From the NCBI RefSeq assembly GCF_943590815.1, contig NZ_CALSBS010000001.1, positions 248,001 to 312,000 on the forward strand: a stretch of 64,000 bases of DNA, given 5' to 3'. This stretch comes from Pseudocitrobacter vendiensis. GTDB taxonomy: Bacteria; Pseudomonadota; Gammaproteobacteria; Enterobacterales; Enterobacteriaceae. The notes beneath the pieces were generated by a model. It had not been told where the DNA came from and made no database searches. It saw nothing but the letters and a program-made list of their open reading frames with translations. Numbering within the stretch: position 1 is the first letter of the stretch; every line of letters starts with the position of its first letter. Position numbers and translations under genes: made by a program. Shown here piece by piece: positions 40,199 through 49,572 of this stretch.

Positions 40199-41313
40199 CA
40201 CCTCCTTTTATTCGGTCGCTGGCGCGCGATCGTTTTCTGCATCTGTTGCTGCTCATTGGCATAATCCTCACGTTTCTGGTTCCGTTTGCCCCGGCGCGCT
40301 GGCCTGCCGCGATTGACTGGCACACCATCATTACCCTGAGCGGTTTAATGCTGCTCACTAAAGGCGTTGAGCAGAGCGGTTATTTTGATGTGCTCGGGCG
40401 TAAGATGGCGCGGCGTTTCGTTACCGAGCGACAGCTGGCTATCTTTATGGTGCTGGCGGCGGCGTTGCTATCGACCTTTCTGACCAATGATGTGGCGCTG
40501 TTTATTATTGTGCCGCTCACGCTGACGCTCAAAAAATGGTGCGCCATTCCGGTTAACCGCTTGATTATTTTCGAGGCGCTGGCGGTGAATGCCGGTTCAC
40601 TGCTCACGCCCATCGGCAACCCGCAGAATATTTTGCTGTGGGGCCGCTCCGGCCTGAGCTTCCCGGCTTTTACATTGCAAATGTTACCGCTGGCGCTGGC
40701 GATGATGGCGACGCTGCTCGTTCTCTGCTGGTGCTGTTTTCCGGCGAAAAAACTGCAATTTCAAAGCAGCGATGCCACACCGTCATGGCGGCCAAAGCTG
40801 GTGTGGTGCTGCCTGGCCTTCTATCTGGTTTTCCTCGCGGCACTGGAGATGAAGCTCGAACTGTGGGGGCTGGTGTGCGTGGCCGTGGGCTTCCTGCTGC
40901 TGGAGCGGCGCGTGGTTTACAGTGTCGACTGGTCCCTGCTGCTGGTCTTTATGGCAATGTTCATTGATGTGCATCTGCTGACGCAACTGCCTGCATTGCA
41001 ACATTCACTGCAAGGCGTTGGGCAACTGTCGAATGTTTCTTTATGGCTCACGGCGATCGGTCTTTCCCAGGTGATCAGCAACGTGCCGTCAACGATTTTG
41101 CTGCTTAATTATGTCCCGCCCTCCATTCTGCTTGCCTGGGCGGTGAACGTCGGTGGTTTTGGCCTGTTGCCCGGATCGCTTGCCAACCTGATTGCGCTAC
41201 GCATGGCGAACGATCGTCGTATCTGGTGGCGCTTCCATCTCTATTCTCTGCCCATGCTGCTGTGGGCGGCGTTGACAGGCTACGGTCTGCTACATCTCCT
41301 CGGTCAACTTTAA
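40195..41313 (+). CDS. ybiR: Putative anion/ion transporter YbiR
   Basis: Polytopic membrane protein, 372 residues with about 10-11 helices, of the ArsB/NhaD (IT) superfamily; E. coli YbiR is the same length. Conserved [15 protein letters not shown] and [19 protein letters not shown], the latter being the family's pore hairpin. The substrate is unknown. Co-translation with mntR suggests a link to manganese homeostasis; that is inference. Confidence 0.92.
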   Translation: MTPPFIRSLARDRFLHLLLLIGIILTFLVPFAPARWPAAIDWHTIITLSGLMLLTKGVEQSGYFDVLGRKMARRFVTERQLAIFMVLAAALLSTFLTNDVALFIIVPLTLTLKKWCAIPVNRLIIFEALAVNAGSLLTPIGNPQNILLWGRSGLSFPAFTLQMLPLALAMMATLLVLCWCCFPAKKLQFQSSDATPSWRPKLVWCCLAFYLVFLAALEMKLELWGLVCVAVGFLLLERRVVYSVDWSLLLVFMAMFIDVHLLTQLPALQHSLQGVGQLSNVSLWLTAIGLSQVISNVPSTILLLNYVPPSILLAWAVNVGGFGLLPGSLANLIALRMANDRRIWWRFHLYSLPMLLWAALTGYGLLHLLGQL

Positions 41314-41324
41314 TCTTTCGGACA

Positions 41325-41347
41325 GGCTCACAAAATGTGAGCCTTTT
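41325..41347 (+). terminator. mntR-ybiR terminator
   Basis: GGCTCACA / TGTGAGCC stem with AAA loop, followed by TTTT. Confidence 0.85.
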
Positions 41348-41371
41348 CATTGCGCCGCACGCTGTCTTCTA

Positions 41372-41408
41372 ATATGACTAGCCATATATATTATTTGACT
41401 AGTCATAT
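41372..41408 (+). promoter_or_regulatory. Twin CTAG-centred operators before the GH1 gene
   Basis: ATATGACTAGCCATAT (41372-41387) and ATTTGACTAGTCATAT (41393-41408) share 14 of 16 positions and are 21 bp apart start to start, two helical turns. Each is a pseudo-palindrome around CTAG. The second ends 12 bases before the coding start. Probably bound by the GntR/HutC regulator encoded downstream; this is inferred from position and symmetry. Confidence 0.75.
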
Positions 41409-41420
41409 TTTGAGGGCGTC

Positions 41421-42797
41421 ATGATGAATACACTGCCAGCTGATTTTCTTTGGGGAAACTCTGTTTCCAGCATGCAAACCGAAGGCGCATGGAACGAGGG
41501 CGGTAAGGGGATGTCGGTGTATGACATTCGCGAGCCGAAAGAGCATGCCTCTGACTGGAAGGTCGCCACCGATAGCTACCATCGCTTCGACGAAGATTTT
41601 GATTTAATGCAGGATCTGGGCATGAACTGTTATCGCTTCCAGATTGCCTGGAGCCGCGTTTGCCCGGACGGCGATGGTGAGTTTAATGACGAAGGGATCG
41701 CGTTTTATCAACGCTTTATCGATGGGCTTGTCGCGCGCGGCATCGCGCCGATGATTTGCCTCTATCATTTCGACATGCCGCTGGCGCTGGCGGAAAAATA
41801 CAACGGTTTCACCGATCGCCGGGTAATGGACGCGTTCATCCGCTATGGCAAGAAGATGATCGATTGCTTTGGCGACCAGGTGACCTGGTGGCTCACCTTC
41901 AATGAACAGAACCTTTACCATATGCCGGAAGCATTTTTGATTTCCGGTTATATGCAGGGTGAGAAAACGTTACGCGAGCTTTATCAGATTCAGCACCACG
42001 TGATGATGGCGCACGCACATCTCACACACTATCTGCATGAAACCAAACCCGGCAAGCTGATGGGCGGCATGCTGGCGCACGCCCAGGTGTACCCGGCAAC
42101 CTGTAAACCGCGCGATGTGTTCTGCGCCCGTCAACTCGACGAATTCTTCAATCAGAATCTGTTACGCGCGTTTGCGGGGCAGGGCTACAGCCCGGAAGTG
42201 ATGGCATTTGTCGAGAGAGAAGGTTTGCGTGATATTTATCGCGAAGAAGACCTCGCCGCATTGGCGACGCTAAAAAATGATTATATGGCCTTCAGCTACT
42301 ATGCCAGCCGCACGTTGAGCAGCGATCCCATTCCGGAAGGCACTGCTGTCAATAACTATATGATCTTTGGCGATACCCCCAACCCGCATCTGAAAGCCAC
42401 CGAATGGAACTGGCAAATCGATCCGCTTGGGTTCCGCAGCATCATAACGCGATACTATAACGACTGGCGTCTGCCGGTCTTCCCGATAGAGAACGGCATC
42501 GGGGTGATTGAATCCTGGGATGGCGAAACGCCCGTCGCCGATGATTATCGCATCGCCTACCATCGCGACCACATCAACGCTATGAAAGAGGCCATTTTTG
42601 AGGATGGCGCACAGGTGATAGGCTATCTGGGCTGGGGGTTAATTGATATTCTCAGCTCCCAGGGCGACATGCGTAAGCGTTATGGCGTGGTGTATGTGAA
42701 CCGGGAAAACCATGATTTGAAAGATTTGCGCCGCGTGCCGAAGAAAAGCTACGCGTGGTTAAAGCGGGTAATTCACAGCAACGGCGAAGAGATGTAA
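41421..42797 (+). CDS. GH1 6-phospho-beta-glucosidase
   Basis: Glycoside hydrolase family 1 enzyme, 458 residues. Acid/base glutamate in TFNEQN (E162), nucleophile in PIENGIG (E357), active-site WSRV and FHFDMP-like (YHFDMPLAL) segments. The phosphate-binding signature of 6-phospho-beta-glucosidases is present as S-x6-K-x-Y (SSQGDMRKRYG). It should hydrolyse a phosphorylated beta-glucoside made by a PTS, but no PTS gene lies nearby. Two tandem ATGs (41421, 41424); the second has better spacing to GAGGG. Pairs with the regulator 20 bases downstream. Not at this place in E. coli K-12. Confidence 0.88.
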   Translation: MMNTLPADFLWGNSVSSMQTEGAWNEGGKGMSVYDIREPKEHASDWKVATDSYHRFDEDFDLMQDLGMNCYRFQIAWSRVCPDGDGEFNDEGIAFYQRFIDGLVARGIAPMICLYHFDMPLALAEKYNGFTDRRVMDAFIRYGKKMIDCFGDQVTWWLTFNEQNLYHMPEAFLISGYMQGEKTLRELYQIQHHVMMAHAHLTHYLHETKPGKLMGGMLAHAQVYPATCKPRDVFCARQLDEFFNQNLLRAFAGQGYSPEVMAFVEREGLRDIYREEDLAALATLKNDYMAFSYYASRTLSSDPIPEGTAVNNYMIFGDTPNPHLKATEWNWQIDPLGFRSIITRYYNDWRLPVFPIENGIGVIESWDGETPVADDYRIAYHRDHINAMKEAIFEDGAQVIGYLGWGLIDILSSQGDMRKRYGVVYVNRENHDLKDLRRVPKKSYAWLKRVIHSNGEEM

Positions 42798-42817
42798 CAC
42801 CTATTAAGGAGCGGAAG

Positions 42818-43534
42818 ATGGCGGCGAAGTATCTCTCCATCGCACAGGAAATTAAGCAGCGTATTCTGAGCCAGCGCTACCCGGCGACAGAACCGCTGCC
42901 CGATCAGCTGGCGCTGGCGGCTGAATTCAACACCAGCCGCATGACCATTCAGCAGGCGATGCGGCAGTTGATTGTTGAAGGCATTATCTATGCGCGTCAG
43001 GGGCAGGGGACGTTTGTGCGTAAAAACTTTCGCCAGCTTTCGCAGTGGGATGTCGCAGGTAGTGACTATTTCGGCGCAACGGAAACCTGGCGACATCTTG
43101 GTGAAGTAACAAGCCAGGTGATTGCATTTGAGGTGCGCTTCCCGGATGAAAAAGAACAAACCTCGCTGCTGATCAGTGCCGATGCGCCGGTGTATGACTT
43201 TATCCGCCTGCGTTTAGTCAACGGTGAACCGATTTCGCTGGATATGACAGTAATGCCGGTCGCGTTGGTGCCGGGGTTCAATAAATCACATCTGGAAAGT
43301 TCGGTATTTCGCTACGTGCGCGAAACGCTGGGCTTAAAGATGATGGGCTCATATCGTGTGGTGCGCGCCTGTAAACCGAATGCCCGCGACAGAGAGTATC
43401 TCAACTGCGACGAGACTGACCCGGTGCTGGAACTGGAGCAGGTTATCTATCTGGAAGACGGTACGCCACTGGAGTACGCACACTGTCATTATCGTTACGA
43501 TCATGGCGGGTTTGTGATGGTGAATAATGGGTGA
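42818..43534 (+). CDS. GntR/HutC-family transcriptional regulator
   Basis: 238 residues: an N-terminal GntR winged helix (YLSIAQEIKQRILSQRYPATEPLPDQLALAAEFNTSRMTIQQAMRQLIVEGIIYARQGQGTFV region) and a C-terminal UTRA ligand domain (ISLDMTVMPVALVPGF ... LELEQVIYLEDGTPLEYAHCHYR). The HutC type usually senses sugar phosphates or related metabolites. Ribosome site AAGGAG six bases before the ATG at 42818; an earlier open frame overlaps the GH1 gene and is not needed. Likely regulates the upstream enzyme through the twin CTAG operators. Confidence 0.88.
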   Translation: MAAKYLSIAQEIKQRILSQRYPATEPLPDQLALAAEFNTSRMTIQQAMRQLIVEGIIYARQGQGTFVRKNFRQLSQWDVAGSDYFGATETWRHLGEVTSQVIAFEVRFPDEKEQTSLLISADAPVYDFIRLRLVNGEPISLDMTVMPVALVPGFNKSHLESSVFRYVRETLGLKMMGSYRVVRACKPNARDREYLNCDETDPVLELEQVIYLEDGTPLEYAHCHYRYDHGGFVMVNNG

Positions 43535-43552
43535 GGGGAGTGCGCGCTGGTG

Positions 43553-43640
43553 CCCTCACCCTAACCCTCTCCCACAGGGAGAGGGAACCGAATGTGCTCG
43601 TTTTTCTCCCTCTCCCTGTGGGAGAGGGCCGGGGTGAGGG
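43553..43640. repeat. Dispersed inverted repeat, copy 2
   Basis: 88-bp element with terminal inverted repeats CCCTCACC / GGTGAGGG and two internal hairpins of the 9-mer CCCTCTCCC (43566-43586, 43609-43629). Same design as copy 1 at 32355. It lies just after the GntR gene. Confidence 0.88.
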
Positions 43641-43661
43641 GAAAAAAACGCACCAATACCC

Positions 43662-43694
43662 AAAAAAATGGCGAAGCATCAGCTTCGCCATTTT
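43662..43694 (-). terminator. ldtB terminator
   Basis: AAAATGGCGAAGC / GCTTCGCCATTTT stem with ATCA loop and seven T on the minus strand. Confidence 0.92.
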
Positions 43695-43709
43695 CACATC
43701 TGAACCGAA

Positions 43710-44630
43710 TCAGTTCAGACGAATCGGCACACCGGCACGGTTCTGAATCGCCTGACTCAGCACGTCCTGATCTACGTCAGACTGAGAGGTCACTTTCTGC
43801 ACCGCAGAGTTCAGTGTAACCGGAACGGTTTCACCGCCTTCAAACTGGGCTTCAGTCGTTGACAGCGGATTGTGAACTTCAATGAAGCGGCTACCATCGG
43901 GTTCTGTGGTGGCTTTCACCGGCTCATCAATAAACTGGACGCGAGTACCGACTGGTACGCTTTCGAACAGGAACTTGATGTCTTCGTTACGCAGACGCAC
44001 ACACCCGTGGCTTACGCGCAGACCGATACCAAAGTTGGCGTTAGTGCCGTGAATCGCATACAGGCGACCGATGTACAGCGCGTAGAGACCCATCGGGTTA
44101 TCCGGGCCAGCCGGAACCACTGCTGGCAGTGGGTTACCCGCGGCGCGATATTCCGCGTGCATTTTCGCTGTCGGCGTCCAGGTCGGGCCCGCTTTCTTAC
44201 GTTCTACTTTGGTGGTCCAGTTAATCGGCGTGTCTTTGCCCAACTGGCCGATACCGATTGGCAGCACGATGACCGTGTTAGTGCCTTTCGGGTAGTAGTA
44301 CAGACGCATTTCCGCGCTGTTGATCACGATACCTTCATGCACGGTATCCGGCAGAATCAGCTGCTGTGGAATGGTCAGTACGGTGCCGCCTTTTGGCAGA
44401 TACGTATCCACGCCCGGGTTAGCTTCCAGCATGTTGGAAAGCCCCATCTGATACTGCGCCGCAAAGTATTCCAGCGGCTGCTTGTTGTTTTCAGGGATGG
44501 TGATCACCTGATTCTGACCAATGACACGACTACCATCCGTCGGTAACGGATATGTCACTGCGGATGCGGTTTTACAGAAGCCAACGACTGCAAGCGCCGC
44601 AGCGAAAAGTGTTGTTAATTTCATGTTCAT
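43710..44630 (-). CDS. ldtB: L,D-transpeptidase LdtB
   Basis: Periplasmic L,D-transpeptidase, 306 residues as E. coli YbiS, attaching Braun lipoprotein to peptidoglycan. Signal peptide to about residue 24 (ASA), a LysM-like module (about 40-90), and a YkuD catalytic domain with HGTN (H194) and SHGCVRL (catalytic C210). Divergent from ybiT. Confidence 0.96.
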   Translation of the reverse strand: MNMKLTTLFAAALAVVGFCKTASAVTYPLPTDGSRVIGQNQVITIPENNKQPLEYFAAQYQMGLSNMLEANPGVDTYLPKGGTVLTIPQQLILPDTVHEGIVINSAEMRLYYYPKGTNTVIVLPIGIGQLGKDTPINWTTKVERKKAGPTWTPTAKMHAEYRAAGNPLPAVVPAGPDNPMGLYALYIGRLYAIHGTNANFGIGLRVSHGCVRLRNEDIKFLFESVPVGTRVQFIDEPVKATTEPDGSRFIEVHNPLSTTEAQFEGGETVPVTLNSAVQKVTSQSDVDQDVLSQAIQNRAGVPIRLN

Positions 44631-44847
44631 GTTGTTCGAGATATCAGTGCCACTCAGGCTGTGGTTGGAAAATCGGATGTATGATGGAAGCGCATTATAT
44701 GTGCATTCCCGGCAACAGGGAATTCAGATGTGTACGAAATCACATTTTTTTCACTTAGGTGACAGTTTAGCCCGTTACGAAGGCGGGCGATTTTAATTCG
44801 GAATTGTGGCATAATAGGCGGTTTGTCACATTCCTCAGGATACTTCC

Positions 44848-46440
44848 GTGTTAGTTACCAGCAACGTTACCATGCAGTTTGGCAGTAAGCCGCTGTTCGA
44901 AAACATCTCCGTCAAATTTGGCGGCGGCAACCGTTACGGCCTGATTGGCGCTAACGGGAGCGGCAAATCTACCTTTATGAAAATCCTCGGCGGCGACCTT
45001 GAGCCGACGCTGGGCAACGTCTCTCTCGACCCGAACGAGCGCATTGGTAAGCTGCGTCAGGATCAGTTCGCCTTCGAAGAGTTCAGCGTTCTGGATACGG
45101 TCATCATGGGACACGGTGAGCTGTGGGAAGTTAAACAAGAGCGCGACCGCATCTATGCACTGCCGGAAATGAGCGAAGAAGACGGCTATAAAGTGGCCGA
45201 TCTCGAAGTGCTCTACGGTGAAATGGACGGTTACTCCGCTGAAGCGCGCGCCGGTGAACTGCTGCTGGGCGTGGGTATTCCGCTGGAACAGCATTACGGC
45301 CCGATGAGCGAAGTCGCACCTGGCTGGAAACTGCGTGTGCTTCTGGCGCAGGCGCTGTTCTCTAACCCGGACATTCTGCTGCTCGACGAACCAACGAACA
45401 ACCTGGATATCGACACCATTCGCTGGCTGGAGCAGGTGCTGAACGAACGCGACAGCACCATGATCATCATTTCGCACGACCGTCACTTCCTGAATATGGT
45501 CTGCACCCACATGGCGGATCTCGACTACGGTGAGCTGCGCGTCTACGCCGGTAACTACGACGAATACATGACCGCCGCGACCCAGGCGCGTGAACGTCTG
45601 CTGGCCGATAACGCCAAGAAAAAAGCGCAGATTGCTGACCTGCAATCCTTCGTCAGCCGCTTTAGCGCCAACGCCTCTAAATCTCGCCAGGCAACGTCCC
45701 GCGCGCGTCAGATTGATAAAATCAAACTCGACGAAGTCAAAGCGTCGAGCCGTCAGAACCCGTTCATCCGTTTTGAACAGGATAAGAAACTGTTCCGTAA
45801 CGCGCTGGAAGTGGAAGCCCTCAGCAAAGGTTTTGATAACGGCCCGCTTTTTAAAGGCGTTAACCTGCTGCTGGAAGTGGGCGAGAAACTGGCGATTCTG
45901 GGGACCAACGGCGTCGGTAAATCCACGCTGATGAAAACCCTGGTCGGCGATTTAACCCCCGACACCGGTACGGTGAAATGGTCCGAAAACGCGCAAATCG
46001 GCTACTATGCGCAGGATCATGAATTCGAATTTGAAAATGACCTGACCGTCTTCGAATGGATGAGCCAGTGGAAACAAGAAGGCGATGATGAACAAGTGGT
46101 GCGCAGTATCCTCGGTCGTCTGCTGTTCAGCCAGGACGATATCAAGAAACCGGCGAAAGTGCTTTCCGGTGGTGAGAAAGGTCGTATGCTGTTCGGTAAA
46201 CTGATGATGGAAAAACCGAACGTGCTGGTGATGGATGAACCGACCAACCACCTGGATATGGAATCCATTGAATCCCTGAACATGGCCCTGGAAATGTATC
46301 CGGGCACGCTGATCTTCGTCTCTCACGACCGTGAGTTTGTGAGCTCTCTGGCGACACGCGTGATTGAAATTACGCCGGAGCGCGTGATTGACTTCACCGG
46401 TAATTACGAAGATTACCTGCGTAGTAAGGGTATTGAGTAA
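44848..46440 (+). CDS. ybiT: ABC-F family ATPase YbiT
   Basis: ABC-F translation-associated ATPase, 530 residues as in E. coli. Two nucleotide-binding domains: Walker [10 protein letters not shown] with a degenerate first signature (VAPGWKLRV) and Walker [12 protein letters not shown]; then [18 protein letters not shown] and [11 protein letters not shown] linker (about 235-310) connects them. No membrane segments. GTG start with CAGGA upstream. ABC-F proteins act at the ribosomal E site. Confidence 0.95.
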   Translation: MLVTSNVTMQFGSKPLFENISVKFGGGNRYGLIGANGSGKSTFMKILGGDLEPTLGNVSLDPNERIGKLRQDQFAFEEFSVLDTVIMGHGELWEVKQERDRIYALPEMSEEDGYKVADLEVLYGEMDGYSAEARAGELLLGVGIPLEQHYGPMSEVAPGWKLRVLLAQALFSNPDILLLDEPTNNLDIDTIRWLEQVLNERDSTMIIISHDRHFLNMVCTHMADLDYGELRVYAGNYDEYMTAATQARERLLADNAKKKAQIADLQSFVSRFSANASKSRQATSRARQIDKIKLDEVKASSRQNPFIRFEQDKKLFRNALEVEALSKGFDNGPLFKGVNLLLEVGEKLAILGTNGVGKSTLMKTLVGDLTPDTGTVKWSENAQIGYYAQDHEFEFENDLTVFEWMSQWKQEGDDEQVVRSILGRLLFSQDDIKKPAKVLSGGEKGRMLFGKLMMEKPNVLVMDEPTNHLDMESIESLNMALEMYPGTLIFVSHDREFVSSLATRVIEITPERVIDFTGNYEDYLRSKGIE

Positions 46441-46653
46441 TAGGAAGGCTGGAAGCGCAGAGCGCGATTTGTGTTTCCAGCCACTTTTTATTTTCCCCCG
46501 TTTCAACGCTATTCTTTTATAAAAACCAAATTTTAATTTCAACGCATTGCTGAGTTATAATAAATTTTGCAATGTGATTTATTTATTAAATATATAAAGC
46601 GATGCAATTGGATTGATTAAAAGTATTCTTCATTTAAATGGATGACGTTTTCT

Positions 46654-48564
46654 ATGGAAAGAAAAAGAGTGTTTAATCTTTTTTATACCCCGCTGTTTCT
46701 CTTTATATATGGATTATGGAAATGCTGGCGGGCAAGTGATACTTCTGATGATATAGAAATCGTCCAGTTTGGATTAGCCATGCTGGCGCTTCTCTTAAGT
46801 CTGGTCGCGATGTTTATTCTGGGGAGCGCGGTGATAGCGTGTAAGGCCAGTGCACGCACTTCGCAACGTTCCCAGGATGTGCTCATCCAAAAGTTTACTC
46901 TCTGCCGACGACTACTGCCCTTCATGATGGTTGGTGAAATTCTTTTTTGTGGCCTCGCGTCCGTTGCCTTAGTGCTCTCAGAAATTATCTGGACTATGGG
47001 TCATGTAGAGATGAATGGCGGCGGTATGAAATTGCTGTTCGCCATGGTATTAGCGGTATTTGCCATACTCTGGATGATCATTAAAAGTTTCTTTTCTGTG
47101 CGTAAATGCTTTGCGCTATTTGAGCCTGAAGATTTGCGGGTGTCAGGCGTCAACCTGCCGGAAATGCAGGCGCCTGAACTTTGGCAGTGGGTTAGACGCC
47201 TTATCTCCCAGGGGCGGCTTACGCTACCGGATAACATCGTCGTCGGTTTTTTTGACGGCTTTTATGTCACGGCCAATCCCGTACAAATTGAAAAGGGCGA
47301 GCGCTTAACGGGTAATACACTCTATTTACCGCTAACATATTTGTCGCTCCTTAATGAAGCAGAGATTGCCGCCGTTGTGGGGCATGAGTTAGGTCACTTT
47401 ACCGGCGAGGATACGCAGTACAGCCTGCGCTTCGCGCCACTCTACGCGGGCATGCAAAATAGCCTGCAACAGATGGCCAAAAATATGCAGGATGCCTGGA
47501 TAGACCGCCTGGTACTGTATTCCGCCCTGGATATGGCGATGTGGTTTTTACAAACATTCCATGAGACGGTGAACCACTGGAGCCGCATCCGGGAACTGGC
47601 CGCAGATGAGGCCGGGGCTCGCGTATCATCCTCAGCGACCTTCGCCTGCGCATTGCTAAGAATTACGGCGCTAAGTGAACCTGTCGAACGCTACCTGGAA
47701 GCCGTCCTTCGCGGACGCGCGAACAGTGATAATTGGGCTAATGGGCTTGTACTTGCGTTGCAAAAGCAGGGGGGGCTTGATGTCCTTACCAGCATTGATA
47801 ATGAAATATCGCATCCCATGGATAGCCATCCCACGACCCGCGCGCGTATCACTGCCCTGAATCTTTCTCTCAATGAAGAGCTGCTTTCCCGCGCTTCTCG
47901 TGTTATTACGCCAGAGGAGAACCTCTTCTTCCCTGCGTTGCTGGGGCCTGTGGCTACCGCTTTATCTTGCGAGATCTCTCAGGAGATTGAACCACTGCGC
48001 GCCGAGATACGCGAGGAACTCGAGGCAGAAGCATCACTGGCGACAGAAGCGAAGGCCATATGGTCCTCCTCATCGGTTGCATGGGCTATAATGATCGTGG
48101 GTATTGTGCTGATATTCGGTGGGGGCTATCTGGTGCTCTTTCAACACCTTAGCGCAATATGCTGGCTGTTTACCTTAATCGGGCTCCCGCTGGGTATACT
48201 GGGTAATGTGACATTAAACCGGGCACGTCAGCCGTTGTTCATGTTGACGCCGCAAAGTATTACCAGCCCCTATCTTACGCAGCCACTACCGCTGGAATAC
48301 ATTGAACGTTATGAGGTAGTCGTCATCTCCGGCGTCGCGATGCTTCATCTTTATGTGCGACATGGCGATAAGCTTAATATCACCACCAAACGCTTTATGC
48401 AGGTATTCCGTTATGAACCTCAGGAAAGCCGGGTCGTTGTCGTGGTGAACAGCCCCTGGTATGAAAAAGAGGGGCAAAAAGTTAAGCTTGATGCTGTAAC
48501 GATGTCGCAGATCGTTGGGCAATATATTTCATCTGCGTATGCGCGCGCGGAATTGAGTAAATAG
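46654..48564 (+). CDS. Membrane-bound M48-family metallopeptidase
   Basis: 636 residues. Four N-terminal helices (about 8-26, 38-62, 86-113, 124-146), then a zinc protease domain with HELGH (about residues 244-248) and a downstream ELAADE carrying the third zinc ligand. A C-terminal two-helix hairpin (WAIMIVGIVLIFGGGYLVLF..) and a soluble tail follow. M48 enzymes such as HtpX and LoiP handle membrane-protein quality control; this one is larger and its role is unknown. Start uncertain: ATG 46642 or 46654, neither with a good ribosome site. It lies in an AT-rich insert between ybiT and ybiU. Confidence 0.8.
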   Translation: MERKRVFNLFYTPLFLFIYGLWKCWRASDTSDDIEIVQFGLAMLALLLSLVAMFILGSAVIACKASARTSQRSQDVLIQKFTLCRRLLPFMMVGEILFCGLASVALVLSEIIWTMGHVEMNGGGMKLLFAMVLAVFAILWMIIKSFFSVRKCFALFEPEDLRVSGVNLPEMQAPELWQWVRRLISQGRLTLPDNIVVGFFDGFYVTANPVQIEKGERLTGNTLYLPLTYLSLLNEAEIAAVVGHELGHFTGEDTQYSLRFAPLYAGMQNSLQQMAKNMQDAWIDRLVLYSALDMAMWFLQTFHETVNHWSRIRELAADEAGARVSSSATFACALLRITALSEPVERYLEAVLRGRANSDNWANGLVLALQKQGGLDVLTSIDNEISHPMDSHPTTRARITALNLSLNEELLSRASRVITPEENLFFPALLGPVATALSCEISQEIEPLRAEIREELEAEASLATEAKAIWSSSSVAWAIMIVGIVLIFGGGYLVLFQHLSAICWLFTLIGLPLGILGNVTLNRARQPLFMLTPQSITSPYLTQPLPLEYIERYEVVVISGVAMLHLYVRHGDKLNITTKRFMQVFRYEPQESRVVVVVNSPWYEKEGQKVKLDAVTMSQIVGQYISSAYARAELSK

Positions 48565-48583
48565 TAGAAGTGTTCTTGCTGTG

Positions 48584-48609
48584 ATGCCGGACTGAGTCCG
48601 GCATTTTTT
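48584..48609. terminator. Terminator after the M48 peptidase gene
   Basis: ATGCCGGA / TCCGGCAT stem with CTGAG loop and six T, in the convergent gap with the lipoprotein gene. Confidence 0.85.
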
Positions 48610-48631
48610 ATTTGTAATCGATGAAACTATA

Positions 48632-49141
48632 TCACGGTAGTGAGTAAAATTTTATATTATTCGCTTTTGCAAATTTTTCTTGCTCTTTGCTGAACACATC
48701 GGCTTGCTGGCTAATTTTCTCAAAAGATTGTGTTAGTTGTTCTTTCTTTGTCTGAAGTACATCATCCTTAATATTTTTATCACCGGCCAGTACAGTGAGT
48801 GCCTCCAGGCTTTCATCTGTTTTAATGACTTGTTCTAAGTAATGATAAGTCGCATTTTGAAGATCTCGGGCATCATTGGGCACACCCTTTCTTTCTTCAA
48901 TTTCATGCCATGATTTCAGGGTGTCCTGGAAATTTTTTTTATGACGAACTACATAATCATGGGAATTCGCAAGATCTTCACGCGAGTCATTATGAGATAA
49001 GTTCGTAACCAGGTTTTCAATCTCACTACTGGTCGAATTCCACATTGCGACGTTCTCACTGAAATAGGTTTTAGGATCGGGCCCGCATCCCGTCAACCAC
49101 AGACATGACAGGCTAATTAATAACATTTTTAGATATTTCAT
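48632..49141 (-). CDS. Predicted lipoprotein of unknown function
   Basis: 169 residues, not recognised. A lipoprotein signal (MKYLKMLLISLSCLWLTGC, lipobox LTGC with C19) is followed by a mostly helical, charged mature region rich in Lys/Glu/Asp/Asn. Position +2 after the cysteine is Gly, so outer-membrane sorting is expected. The coding sequence is clearly AT-rich compared with the backbone genes, suggesting transfer. Convergent with the M48 gene, not in an operon with it. Confidence 0.72.
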   Translation of the reverse strand: MKYLKMLLISLSCLWLTGCGPDPKTYFSENVAMWNSTSSEIENLVTNLSHNDSREDLANSHDYVVRHKKNFQDTLKSWHEIEERKGVPNDARDLQNATYHYLEQVIKTDESLEALTVLAGDKNIKDDVLQTKKEQLTQSFEKISQQADVFSKEQEKFAKANNIKFYSLP

Positions 49142-49572
49142 TAAAATAAATTCCTTTTATTTATGGGTTAATTAAAGTCGCAGCGTGACAAAGTGATAAA
49201 AGTTATCTTGATACGGGTGAGTTTTGCTTAAACATTAACTGCATTGATGGATTATAACTTTTCGCTTTTTATTTTCAATTTGCATTTTGCCTGGCATGTT
49301 TGGGATAAAGAGAAGTAATTAATTATATTGTTTGTATTGTTTTTTTATATGGCTTTGTCTCTGATCAGAGATAAGTCACTACACACGTGCCTTATCTCCA
49401 TAATGATTGTGAGCGTTAGTTAATACCTGATTCCTGATCGGACGCGTCAGTATTGAGAGGATTATTTATAATTAACCCCGGCGATGGCTTTTGCCGGGGT
49501 TAATGGATGGGAAAAATGAAGGGTAGTGAAAACAGAACGGCCTACCATCGGGACGCTCTCTTTTTTACAGCG
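49142..49572. other. 431-base AT-rich gene-free region
   Basis: No convincing ORF. The part near 49142-49460 is strongly AT-rich and should hold the lipoprotein promoter (minus strand). A GC-rich hairpin (CCCCGGC / GCCGGGG, about 49476-49501) probably ends the GH31-gene transcript, although its T-tract is weak. Confidence 0.55.

Noticed and set aside
41904-41912. NEQ instead of NEP at the GH1 acid/base motif as a sign of an inactive enzyme
   Set aside because: The catalytic glutamate is present, and the third residue varies in 6-phospho-beta-glucosidases (NEI and others).
43531-43819. Frames running through the dispersed repeat after the GntR gene
   Set aside because: They translate the inverted repeat (PSPTGRG-type peptides seen at both repeat copies), a known annotation artefact of such elements.
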